Shown here: one piece after another, positions 6,742-13,157 of the stretch
Position numbering within the stretch: position 1 is the stretch's first letter
Layout: every line of letters begins with the position of its first letter
Source: an uncultured Carnobacterium sp.
Lineage (GTDB): Bacteria; Bacillota; Bacilli; Lactobacillales; Aerococcaceae
Length of the DNA stretch: 21,412 nucleotides
Direction of reading: 5' to 3'
Assembly: GCA_905371865.1 (NCBI GenBank)
Contig: CAJPNA010000006.1
Coordinates: forward strand, 1 to 21,412
Made by a program: the position numbers and the translations under genes
The notes under the pieces: generated by a model
Told to the model about the DNA's origin: nothing
Databases searched by the model: none
The model's input: the letters and a program-made list of their open reading frames with translations, nothing else

Positions 6742-6963
6742 GTGAAGGAGAAAAGAGGTAATCTACCTTCAACTAGTCAATACGATAACACACCAATGAG
6801 AGGACATACCATTGTTTCTTCTGATGATGTAATCAAAGTCATCCAATTGAAGTATCCAAAAGACTTAGACCGAGTTAGAGCGGAAAGAGAACGGCAAATC
6901 GCATTAGCTCAGATATTTCTAAAGAAGGAAACACCTAAAAAGGAAGTGAAAAAAGATGTGTGA
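6742..6963 (+). CDS. Small uncharacterised protein, rearranged 5' end
   Basis: The frame is open for 73 codons from a GTG at 6742. The first 18 codons fall on DNA that copies, in a different frame, part of the acetyltransferase gene at 7428, so they are unlikely to be native. The ATG at 6796 (55 residues, MRGHTIVSSDDVIKVIQLKY) is the first codon after the copied part, but neither start has a good ribosome binding site. The product is basic and helical, with ERERQIALAQIFLKK shared with the broken ORF near 4305. The stop overlaps the start of the Cys-rich gene by 8 nt, so the two are coupled. Function unknown. Loss of the original start may have silenced it. Confidence 0.55.
   Translation: MKEKRGNLPSTSQYDNTPMRGHTIVSSDDVIKVIQLKYPKDLDRVRAERERQIALAQIFLKKETPKKEVKKDV
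6755..6796 (+). repeat. 42-bp direct repeat, left copy
   Basis: Positions 6755-6796 match 7458-7499 at 40 of 42 bases. In the right copy the sequence codes for residues 11-24 of the GNAT protein (EEIYLQLVNTITHQ). In the left copy the same frame is preceded by TGA and followed at once by TGA, so it is a non-functional fragment of an acetyltransferase gene. A GGTGAAGGAGAAAA sequence like the ribosome binding region of the rhodanese gene precedes it. Confidence 0.9.
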
Positions 6964-7393
6964 AGAATGCTATGTAACGAGTAGTAGAGTTACGCCACTT
7001 TTACATCCTTTAGATTGTTTAGAACATCATAAGCAGTATATTTGTGGGATGTGTGGACGTTGTATTTGTATTGAATGCGACAAAAAAAGATCTTTACAAA
7101 GATGGAATTTCCCGTTTAAGTCGTTAGAAATTGCGACCTTATATCTCAGAACCGCTGATTATACAATGAAACAGACTTGCGGAATCTATGAAATCAAGGG
7201 AAAGAATGGAAGAATTTCCTATAAAATCTTTGCTAAGGAAGAAGATTTAAAGGAGTATTTAAAAAAGAATAAAGATAAAAGCTGTGAAACGATGAAACCA
7301 AGTTTTCAAATGCAGAAGTATAAGGAATTTCCAAATACGGAAGTTCGAAGATTAGACTCAAAGGAGATACAGCGGTATTTAGCACAGAGATAA
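6956..7393 (+). CDS. Cys-rich, probably metal-binding protein of unknown family
   Basis: This 145-residue protein starts at an ATG after AAGGAAG and overlaps the preceding small gene by 8 nt. The N-terminal third is rich in potential ligands: C2 and C5, then H17, C21, H24 and H25, then C30, C33, C36, C38 and C41 (ICGMCGRCICIECDKK). This arrangement could bind zinc as a small treble-clef or RING-like knuckle. The remainder is mixed alpha/beta, with KGKNGRISYKIFAKEEDLKE reminiscent of a small strand-strand-helix unit, and a basic C-terminal tail. No membrane segment is present. It lies between the two 42-bp direct repeats together with the small gene before it. I cannot name a family; a nucleic-acid or regulatory role would be conjecture. 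Confidence 0.75.
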   Translation: MCEECYVTSSRVTPLLHPLDCLEHHKQYICGMCGRCICIECDKKRSLQRWNFPFKSLEIATLYLRTADYTMKQTCGIYEIKGKNGRISYKIFAKEEDLKEYLKKNKDKSCETMKPSFQMQKYKEFPNTEVRRLDSKEIQRYLAQR

Positions 7394-7427
7394 GAATGAA
7401 TTAAAAGTTCAAATAGGTGGGGAAAAT

Positions 7428-7868
7428 ATGTTTTATAGGACGGAACAACTACACGACGAGGAAATCTACCTTCAACTAGTAAATACGATAACACACCAAC
7501 CAGAAAAGGGGTGGCTCCCTGCATACTATTTTGAAATTTGTTTACTGGATGGTACTAGAATCGGGAAATGTGATTTAAGAATTGGGAACAATAAAAAGAC
7601 TTATTTTGGAGGGAATATTGGTTATCACATTGATAAAAATTATAGAGGACATCAATACGCTGCAAAAGCATGTCGGTTATTGTTTCAGTTGGCTAGAAAA
7701 CATTCACTAGAGTTTCTCTATATTAGTTGTCAACCACATAATATAGCGTCATATCGTACTTGCGAAATTTTAGGTGGTAAACTGATTGAAATTGCTGATA
7801 TTCCAACAACAAATGAAATGTATCAAGAAGGAAAGAGGAAAGTTAAAATTTATCAGTTCCATTTATAA
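7428..7868 (+). CDS. GNAT family N-acetyltransferase
   Basis: This 146-residue protein starts at an ATG after AGGTGGGG. The order of GNAT elements is clear: a strand RIGKCDLRIG, the strand NIGYHIDKNYRGHQYA carrying the acetyl-CoA loop (RGHQYAAKA), the helix ACRLLFQLAR, then LEFLYISCQPHNIASYRTCE, where the Asn and the following helix match the usual N-x-x-S at the end of strand 5, and a final strand pair. It resembles ribosomal-protein or small-molecule acetyltransferases of the RimJ-like group. Codons 11-24 form the right copy of the 42-bp repeat. Substrate unknown. Confidence 0.85.
   Translation: MFYRTEQLHDEEIYLQLVNTITHQPEKGWLPAYYFEICLLDGTRIGKCDLRIGNNKKTYFGGNIGYHIDKNYRGHQYAAKACRLLFQLARKHSLEFLYISCQPHNIASYRTCEILGGKLIEIADIPTTNEMYQEGKRKVKIYQFHL
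7458..7499 (+). repeat. 42-bp direct repeat, right copy inside GNAT gene
   Basis: This is the right copy, two mismatches from 6755-6796. It is part of an intact reading frame, so it is the probable source of the duplication. The repeats are 703 bp apart and enclose two genes. Confidence 0.9.
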
Positions 7869-8263
7869 ATAGATTCTTCTTCAAATGAGTAAATGAATAG
7901 TTATTGTAGAATTTTTTGAAAAAGGCATAAACAAAGGATTATAGTGGTACAACTTTTGTTTATATATTATAATATTTTTGGTATTTGTACTTAATTTTTA
8001 AAGGGATAAAATTTTTCGGGATGAATTTAGAAGAGAATTTTATTTGTGATGTTTTGCGCTAATTAATAGTGATAGACAATTATTGGAACCCAAAGCAATC
8101 AAATTCTTTTTTTCTAGATATTCAGACTGAAAAAGTAATTTCTGAGAGCTTTGAATTCCCTTGATTAAGTGATAGAAAATACTAGAAACTGATTGAAGAA
8201 GCGGAGGGTAGTAAGTAAGCTCTATTTGAAAGAGGAAAAAAATCAGTAAAAAAGGAGATTATT
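7869..8263. other. 395-bp AT-rich intergenic stretch with relics
   Basis: No complete gene is seen. An imperfect terminator-like hairpin (TAAACAAA 7928-7935 with TTTGTTTA 7955-7962, followed by an AT-rich tract) may end the GNAT transcript. One frame from about 8022 reads MNLEENFICDVLR, a TAA, then VIDNYWNPKQSNSFFLDIQ and TEKVISESFEFP before TGA. This looks like the remains of a small gene interrupted by a stop. The rest is AT-rich spacer up to the AAAAAGGAG at about 8251. Confidence 0.4.
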
Positions 8264-8707
8264 ATGGAAAACTTTATGCAAGCATTAGATGCCTTAGGCA
8301 ATTATAAATATATATTAATTGGAATGTTCGTATTAGCAGCAATATTTTCAATTGTATCAATGAAATTGAATAAAAACGCTTTAGAAAAATGGTTAAAAGA
8401 ACATCCTACTGCAGTAAAAATCGAACTTTCTGCAGGAAGTAACTTAATTACTCAAAAAGAACTACTTGCTGAAGTGGTTAGAGGGGAAGCAGCCATTTTT
8501 GCGGAAAAAGGAAAATATATCGTTTGCGCAGTTCCTGGAGATATCGTTTTACGAGTAACTTATTCTTATACAAGACCAGGAGTGATGTACAAGACAGTTA
8601 CGACAACATGGGGCCCATCTGAGATTGATTTAACGATTGAGCCAGGTAAAGATTACGTATTAAGCTTTGATAAAGAAGAACAACAATTTAATTTAACGGC
8701 TAAATAA
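8264..8707 (+). CDS. Single-pass membrane protein with beta-rich domain
   Basis: This 147-residue protein starts at an ATG after a strong AAAAAAGGAG. Residues 15-34 (YKYILIGMFVLAAIFSIVSM) make one membrane segment without a cleavage site, so it is an anchor. The rest alternates short strands: AVKIELSAGSN, AAIFAEKGKYIVCAVPGDIV, LRVTYSYTRPG and a last LTIEPGKDYVLSFD. A Pro/Gly-bounded all-beta domain of about 100 residues, probably immunoglobulin- or PEGA-like in shape, is inferred; no family is recognised. It is monocistronic, with a clear terminator 5 nt after the stop. Confidence 0.75.
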   Translation: MENFMQALDALGNYKYILIGMFVLAAIFSIVSMKLNKNALEKWLKEHPTAVKIELSAGSNLITQKELLAEVVRGEAAIFAEKGKYIVCAVPGDIVLRVTYSYTRPGVMYKTVTTTWGPSEIDLTIEPGKDYVLSFDKEEQQFNLTAK

Positions 8708-8711
8708 GCAT

Positions 8712-8750
8712 TAGATCTATTCTGTTTGAAGAACAGAATAGGTCTTTTTT
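8712..8750 (+). terminator. Terminator of the 147-aa membrane protein gene
   Basis: GATCTATTCTGTT (8714-8726) pairs with AACAGAATAGGTC (8732-8744), 13 pairs with one G-T, followed by TTTTTT. Confidence 0.92.
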
Positions 8751-8972
8751 ATGTTAAGTGTGCTATTATAAATTCTAAAGAGTGTATAATCATCGTCTAA
8801 TTGTTAAGGAATTCAAAGACAATAGCGAGAGCTTTATGCAGTTTCTAAACGAGAAAAGGAAAATTGTTAAAAAGGAACGCGAAGAACCGTAGAAAATCAT
8901 TACGAAAATCTTTTATCAATAAAAATAATATTAAATATAGAATCATTGTTTGATAGTTGTTTGGAGGGTGAG

Positions 8973-9464
8973 ATGAATATAAGAAAAGCAATGGATATAG
9001 ACTTTGATCGTATTATGGAGATTTATAAAAATGCACAATTATTTATGATAGAATCTGGAAATCCAAATCAGTGGGGGACTCTCTATCCTTCACCAGAATT
9101 AATTCGAGAGGATATTCTAGCTGGAATTTCCTATGTGATTGAAGAAGAAACTAAAGAAATTCATGGTGTATTCGTAATGATGAACGGTCCGGACCCCACT
9201 TATCAAAAAATAGAAAAGGGTGCATGGTTGAATAAGGAACCCTATGTTGTGATTCATCGTATTGCTAGTGATCGACGTGTGAAAGGGGTTGTAACAAGAG
9301 CTGTAGATTATTGTAAAAGATACTCCAACAATATTCGTATTGATACGCATTTTGATAATAGAGTTATGCAAAAGCAAATTGAACGAAATGGATTTATAGA
9401 ATGTGGTATGATTTATGTGGAGGATGGCTCCCCTAGAATCGCTTATCAATGGAGTCGAAACTAG
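8973..9464 (+). CDS. GNAT family N-acetyltransferase
   Basis: The start at 8973 is chosen because TTGGAGGGTGAG precedes this ATG; the open frame reaches 8946 but its first nine codons contain the ribosome binding site itself. The 163-residue product begins MNIRKAMDIDFDRIMEIYKN, the usual N-terminal strand-helix of GNAT proteins (a ligand-binding helix with IMEIYKNA, then NQWGTLYPS). Later segments are IEEETKEIHGVFVMMNGPDP, VVIHRIASDRRVKGVVTRAV in the acetyl-CoA position, IRIDTHFDNRVMQKQIERNG and a final strand. NQWGTLYPS and DTHFDNRVMQ are typical of a Firmicute subfamily with unknown substrate. In the CoA loop, VKGVVTR departs from the canonical G-x-G/A spacing but is common in that subfamily. 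Confidence 0.87.
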   Translation: MNIRKAMDIDFDRIMEIYKNAQLFMIESGNPNQWGTLYPSPELIREDILAGISYVIEEETKEIHGVFVMMNGPDPTYQKIEKGAWLNKEPYVVIHRIASDRRVKGVVTRAVDYCKRYSNNIRIDTHFDNRVMQKQIERNGFIECGMIYVEDGSPRIAYQWSRN

Positions 9465-9505
9465 TATTGTCGCAAGTCCAATAAAAAGATGGTGAAGGAG
9501 AAAAT

Positions 9506-9784
9506 ATGAAAAAAATCGCTTTAAAAGAGTTTAAAGAATTATATCAAACAAGTGAAATTACGGTCTTAGATGTACGAGAAAAGGGAGAATTTCAAGACGG
9601 ACATATTCCAACAGCAAAGAACTATCCTTTAAGTACGTTGGAAAAAGAGTATACAACATTAAATCCAGAGCAAAAATACTACGTCATCTGCCAAGGGGGC
9701 ATGCGTTCAGCAACAGCTTGTCAATTTTTGGAAGGAAAAGGATTTGACGTGACGAATGTTGAAGGGGGCATGAATCGTTGGTAA
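9506..9784 (+). CDS. Single-domain rhodanese-like protein
   Basis: This 92-residue protein starts at an ATG after GAAGGAG. It is a single rhodanese domain: VLDVREKGEFQDGHIPTAKN near residues 20-39 (the DVRE and GHIP motifs) and the active loop CQGGMRS with C62 as persulfide-carrying cysteine, followed by the C-terminal EGGMNRW, the common end of this family. It likely carries sulfane sulfur in the cytoplasm for sulfur transfer or detoxification. Its last codons overlap the TTG start of the following GNAT gene, so the pair is an operon with coupled translation. No CoA-disulfide reductase or other sulfur gene is adjacent. Confidence 0.93.
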   Translation: MKKIALKEFKELYQTSEITVLDVREKGEFQDGHIPTAKNYPLSTLEKEYTTLNPEQKYYVICQGGMRSATACQFLEGKGFDVTNVEGGMNRW

Positions 9785-10353
9785 GTTTAGATAAAACAGT
9801 ACCAGTAGCGTTACTCCGTTTTGACAAAAGGCATCTGAGTAAAATTTGGCAGATAGGTTTTTCCAAAGAAACGCCAGAATGGTCAAAGTGGAATGCTCCC
9901 TATTTTAATGAGTATCGTCCATTCGAGGATTTTGAACAATTTGAATCTAGTGAGATTTCTGAGTTTTTAATGAGTGAAGGGTGTCGTTGTATTGTTGTAG
10001 GAGGTCAACCTATTGGAATGGTTTCTAAGTCTTGGATTAATGAAGCCACAAGATGGTTAGAGATCGGTATAGTCATTTACGATGAACAATGGTGGAATCA
10101 GGGGATTGCGACAAAAGCCTTGAAGATGTGGATTACCGCTATTTTTGATGAAATAGATGTCCTTGAGCATGTTGGCATGACGACTTGGAGCGGGAATCAA
10201 GCTATGATGGTTGTTGCCGAGAAAATAGGGTTCCTAAAAGAAGGACAAATTCGAAAAGTCCGCTATTATCAGGGACATTATTATGATAGCCTCAAGTATG
10301 GTGTTTTACGCGAAGAATGGAACGCAAAAAGCGAATCTTTCTATAAAAATTGA
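9778..10353 (+). CDS. GNAT acetyltransferase, RimJ/RimL-like
   Basis: The frame opens at a TTG at 9778 that overlaps the stop of the rhodanese gene (TTGGTAA). AAGGGGG at about 9762-9768 has proper spacing, so a TTG start with coupling is the best choice, and no ATG or GTG lies near the expected N-terminus. The 191-residue product starts VALLRFDKRHLSKIWQIGFS, the RimJ/RimL-type opening, followed by IVVGGQPIGMVSKSWINEAT and RWLEIGIVIYDEQWWNQGIA (acetyl-CoA loop NQGIATKA). It closes with MTTWSGNQAMMVVAEKIGFL, KEGQIRKVRYYQGHYYDSLK and GVLREEW, the standard RimJ/RimL ending. It probably acetylates a protein N-terminus or a small molecule. A bidirectional terminator follows. Confidence 0.88.
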   Translation: MVSLDKTVPVALLRFDKRHLSKIWQIGFSKETPEWSKWNAPYFNEYRPFEDFEQFESSEISEFLMSEGCRCIVVGGQPIGMVSKSWINEATRWLEIGIVIYDEQWWNQGIATKALKMWITAIFDEIDVLEHVGMTTWSGNQAMMVVAEKIGFLKEGQIRKVRYYQGHYYDSLKYGVLREEWNAKSESFYKN

Positions 10354-10356
10354 AAC

Positions 10357-10396
10357 TAAAAAAGAGACTTACCAATGGGTAAGTCTCTCTTGGTTT
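10357..10396. terminator. Bidirectional terminator between convergent genes
   Basis: AGAGACTTACC (10363-10373) pairs with GGTAAGTCTCT (10378-10388), 11 perfect pairs around AATG. On the minus strand TTTTTT follows the stem, which is ideal for the lipoprotein gene. On the plus strand the tail CTTGGTTTTG is weaker. Confidence 0.92.
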
Positions 10397-10401
10397 TGTA
10401 A

Positions 10402-11043
10402 CTATTTTCCAGGATTCTTAGGATCTAGACCCCAAGTCTCTTCGATAAGCGCAATCATGGTTATAATCGTCTTTTTATCACCTTCAAAAGAAGCGGTATA
10501 GACTTTATCCCCTTTTTCGAAAATCCAAGTAAAGTAGTATTTTCCGTCTTTCATTAAGAGTTGTAAGAGGAAAGCATCCATTTCGGATACTTTTGTTCTC
10601 GAACCGTGAATTTTTTGGACGTTTGGGTGTTTTTCCCATTGAGCAGCTAGTCGAATGGCAATCATTTCTGCTCCCCAAGTTTCTCCTTCACCAGGTTTTG
10701 CTTGATCTTGAGTGAATCCATTTAATGTAATAATATTGTATCCATCGAGTGCTGAGTACTGGAATTGTGGTCCCCCATTCACATCTTTAAAGTTGACCCA
10801 ATCTTTAGGCACATTGACGTATCCAGCATCGTCTCGGCCAACACGTTGAGTGTCATTAAGTGAGATTTCTTTTTCTTCTGAAGAAGCTCCCGTTGTTGTC
10901 GTTGCTTGTGTAGTTGTTTCTTTAACGGCTTCCGTTGTTTGTACGGTCGTCGTTTCTTTTGTTTCTTTAGTAGAGTTACCGCATGCCGCAAATACAAGAG
11001 CAGAAAGAACAGTAACAGAGCCTAATAAAATTTTGTTTTTCAT
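10402..11043 (-). CDS. Lipoprotein with Thr-rich linker, unknown domain
   Basis: This 213-residue protein starts at an ATG after AGGAG on the minus strand. MKNK, a hydrophobic core and FAAC with lipid Cys at residue 21 form a lipoprotein signal. Residues 24-54 are almost only Thr, Glu, Lys, Val and Ala. The domain at about 60-213 starts with a strand-rich part (GYVNVPKDWVNFKD, QFQYSALDGYNIITLNGFT), then a helix (MIAIRLAAQWEKHPNVQKIH), then DAFLLQLLMKDGKYYFTWIF and VYTASFEGD, and ends with an amphipathic helix. The pattern, with a mutation-tolerant strand FEGDKK and a last helix, is reminiscent of PsbP/LpqN-like lipoproteins, which is only a suggestion. It is monocistronic, convergent with the rhodanese-GNAT pair. 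Confidence 0.85.
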   Translation of the reverse strand: MKNKILLGSVTVLSALVFAACGNSTKETKETTTVQTTEAVKETTTQATTTTGASSEEKEISLNDTQRVGRDDAGYVNVPKDWVNFKDVNGGPQFQYSALDGYNIITLNGFTQDQAKPGEGETWGAEMIAIRLAAQWEKHPNVQKIHGSRTKVSEMDAFLLQLLMKDGKYYFTWIFEKGDKVYTASFEGDKKTIITMIALIEETWGLDPKNPGK

Positions 11044-11188
11044 CGTTACACTCCTAAAATATGAATTTATAGCATTAGTGTATCATTTTTTAAGATTTTT
11101 TAAAAGTTCAGTCAGTAGTTTGTCAGCTTTGATAAAAGTTAGCCCTAAACATTAGAGATGACATAAGATAACAGCTTATTTCAATAGA

Positions 11189-11197
11189 TGGTATAAT
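11189..11197 (+). promoter_or_regulatory. Extended -10 promoter TGGTATAAT
   Basis: TGG followed by a perfect TATAAT (11192-11197) lies 31 nt before the ATG of the small membrane protein. No good -35 is seen. Confidence 0.65.
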
Positions 11198-11227
11198 AGA
11201 ATTACAATTAATGATGAGGTGAGACTT

Positions 11228-11449
11228 ATGCACTTGGTAAAATTTATCCTATTTGTTCTCGGGATAATCTTTGCTGTTTTTGGATATCTAATCGTGTTCA
11301 AAAAGCAGTATGGGCTCATCAATGATTTCAAAGCGCGTAAGAAGGCGGGGAGCCAAAAGGATGCAGATGCGATTCGAGTTGGGCAAGTTGAGTTAATCCT
11401 AGGGATTGGATTGCTTGTACTATTTGTGTTATTAATGATATTTACGTAG
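11228..11449 (+). CDS. Small two-TM protein, DUF3784-like
   Basis: The start at 11228 follows GAGGTGAG with 5 nt of spacing; a GTG at 11219 inside that ribosome binding site is rejected. The 73-residue product has one membrane segment at about residues 4-24 (ending GYLIVF), a cytoplasmic-type basic loop (KKQYGLINDFKARKKAGSQK) and a second segment at about 52-72. A TM with GYLI, a YxLI-type loop and a second TM recall DUF3784, but members are usually somewhat longer, so this is tentative. It may share the promoter at 11189 with the Nudix gene 16 nt downstream. Confidence 0.75.
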   Translation: MHLVKFILFVLGIIFAVFGYLIVFKKQYGLINDFKARKKAGSQKDADAIRVGQVELILGIGLLVLFVLLMIFT

Positions 11450-11465
11450 AGGAATACTATAGAAA

Positions 11466-12002
11466 GTGAGTTTGGCAGTGAAGGAATTAGCATTAACATT
11501 AGAAGATACGCAGTGGGAGAAGACAACGATTACGCATGATCGAAAAATTGTGCGAGCAATCGTGATAGACGAAGAGGGATATTTTTACTTTGTGCGGGTA
11601 CACCGCGATGATATCTTCGGGACTGGCGTTTTTATTGAAACAGCTGGAGGAGGCGTAGAAGAAGGAGAATCCACAGAAGAAGCCATCCACCGGGAACTAA
11701 AGGAAGAACTGGGTGTTAAGGTAGAGGTCCTTTGTAAAATTGGTTTAGTCAGCGACTACTATAATCAGATTCACCGTCACAATTTAAATCATTACTATCT
11801 TTGTCGGATTAAGTCCTTCGGGGAAACCGAGATGACTCCAGTAGAACAAGAGGAATTTCAATTGTCGACATTAAAGATGACTGCTGAAGAGGCTGTTTCT
11901 GAGTATCAAAAGTGTGCTTCTAAACCATGGGGAGTCCTTCTTGCAAACCGCGAATTACCCGTTCTTGAATGGGCAAAAGAGTGGTTAAGGGGCGTAAAAT
12001 AA
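11466..12002 (+). CDS. Nudix hydrolase
   Basis: The 178-residue frame opens at a GTG at 11466; a TTG at 11472 is possible too, and AGAGGA at about 11448-11453 serves as ribosome binding site with slightly long spacing. The Nudix box spans residues 62-84 in the form GGVEEGESTEEAIHRELKEE followed by LGV, fitting G-x5-E-x7-REUxEExGU exactly, so Mg2+-dependent cleavage of a nucleoside diphosphate linked to X is expected. Before it, IVRAIVIDEEGYFYFVRVHR is the typical strand of the fold. The LNHYYLCRIKSFG strand after the box resembles ADP-sugar or NADH-type hydrolases, but the substrate is not determined. Overlap or short spacing suggests transcription with the small membrane gene. Confidence 0.88.
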   Translation: MSLAVKELALTLEDTQWEKTTITHDRKIVRAIVIDEEGYFYFVRVHRDDIFGTGVFIETAGGGVEEGESTEEAIHRELKEELGVKVEVLCKIGLVSDYYNQIHRHNLNHYYLCRIKSFGETEMTPVEQEEFQLSTLKMTAEEAVSEYQKCASKPWGVLLANRELPVLEWAKEWLRGVK

Positions 12003-12060
12003 AATGAAAAGAAGAAAAAGGAATATCGTAGGCACCCAAAAAAATGAGTCAGAAAGACTA

Positions 12061-12089
12061 TTGTATTCAAGTTGAGGGAGATTTATACT
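12061..12089 (+). promoter_or_regulatory. Sigma-A type promoter of the nuclease gene
   Basis: TTGTAT (12061-12066), a 17-nt spacer, and TATACT (12084-12089). It lies about 46 nt before the GTG start of the nuclease gene. Confidence 0.75.
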
Positions 12090-12135
12090 AAAATTAATTA
12101 GGGAGTTTTTATAAAGTATATTAGGGGGGATTAGG

Positions 12136-13119
12136 GTGAAGATTCATTCGAATTGGAAAATAGGGTTATTGGTTTTAGCTTGTGTTTCTTTAGCAGCATG
12201 TGGAGGAAATAAAGAAGAGGCGAAGTCAACGACAGAGATGCAAGTGAACGTCACGACAGTAGCACCATCTAAATTACCAGATTCGTTGCTGCCTTTTAAG
12301 AAGGAGAAGCAATTGGTGTTGGGAGAACTGGATAAGCTGGAGCGTTCTACATCTGCACATATTCAACTGAATATTAAAGATAAGCCAAAAGCTAAGAGAG
12401 AACCAAAAATCAGTGTGGATCCAGTTGGTTGGCATAATTATAAGATGCCGATTGATGAATCAGGAAGTGGGAAAGAAGCGTGGCTTATGAATCGTGGTCA
12501 CTTAGTAGGGTATCAATTTAGCGGTCTTGATAATGAGTTACGGAATTTAACGCCGATGACAGCCTTATTAAATACGGGGAGCTTGTCGGACAAGGATTCC
12601 TCAAATCAAACTGCAATGTTGTTCTATGAGAATAATCTTGCAGATTGGATTAATGCTCATCCGAATGATTGGTTGGATTATAAAGTAACGCCAATTTACG
12701 AAGGGGATGAACTGATTCCTCGAAAAGTTGAGTTGCAGTATGCTGGAATAAAAAGTGATGGAACACTCCTAAAGATTTCTTTTGGAACAAAACAAGAGAA
12801 AATGGATGAAGAGGGTGTAACTCATGTGATTCTAGAGAATATATCTCCAAATGCAAAAATTGACTATGCAACAGGGAATGCGGAACCATTATTTGCTAAG
12901 AAGAAACTCGAAACAACAGTTGCGCAGACAGAGGCTACAACTGAAGCGACTGTGAATCAAGAAGAACAGCGTACAGTTTATGTAGCTAAAAAAGGAAAAT
13001 CGGATGTGTATTGGTATATAAAAGGCAATATGCCATCGAATACAAACTGGGATAACGTTGTAGAGATGACGGAGGCTCAAGCGAAAAGCCAAGGAAAACG
13101 TCATAGCTCTAGGGAATAA
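12136..13119 (+). CDS. Lipid-anchored DNA/RNA non-specific endonuclease
   Basis: The 327-residue protein starts at a GTG after AGGGGGGA; no ATG lies nearby. The signal ends LAAC with lipid Cys at residue 22, then a Thr-rich linker to about residue 45. The nuclease domain (about 55-240) shows GWHNYKMPI, then MNRGHLVGYQFSG with the catalytic His at 122 in an NRGH form of the DRGH motif, and NLTPMTALLNTG and SSNQTAMLFYENNLADW, which supply the Asn and Glu of the metal site by family analogy. Residues 260-280 are another Thr/Glu-rich linker. The end reads VYVAKKGKSDVYWYIKGNMP and NTNWDNVVEMTEAQAKSQGK, a C-terminal module often found behind such nucleases in streptococci and relatives, where the Cys pair of excalibur-type versions is absent. 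EndA-like nucleases degrade DNA outside the cell or act in uptake. Which of these applies is open. Confidence 0.92.
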   Translation: MKIHSNWKIGLLVLACVSLAACGGNKEEAKSTTEMQVNVTTVAPSKLPDSLLPFKKEKQLVLGELDKLERSTSAHIQLNIKDKPKAKREPKISVDPVGWHNYKMPIDESGSGKEAWLMNRGHLVGYQFSGLDNELRNLTPMTALLNTGSLSDKDSSNQTAMLFYENNLADWINAHPNDWLDYKVTPIYEGDELIPRKVELQYAGIKSDGTLLKISFGTKQEKMDEEGVTHVILENISPNAKIDYATGNAEPLFAKKKLETTVAQTEATTEATVNQEEQRTVYVAKKGKSDVYWYIKGNMPSNTNWDNVVEMTEAQAKSQGKRHSSRE

Positions 13120-13121
13120 GA

Positions 13122-13157
13122 AAGACCCACCGCTTAATCTAAGTGGTGGGCCATTTT
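13122..13157. terminator. Bidirectional terminator, nuclease gene / niaR
   Basis: CCCACCGCTT (13126-13135) pairs with AAGTGGTGGG (13141-13150), ten pairs with one G-T, followed on the plus strand by CCATTTTTT. On the minus strand the tail is TCTTTCTT, directly after the end of niaR. Confidence 0.88.
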
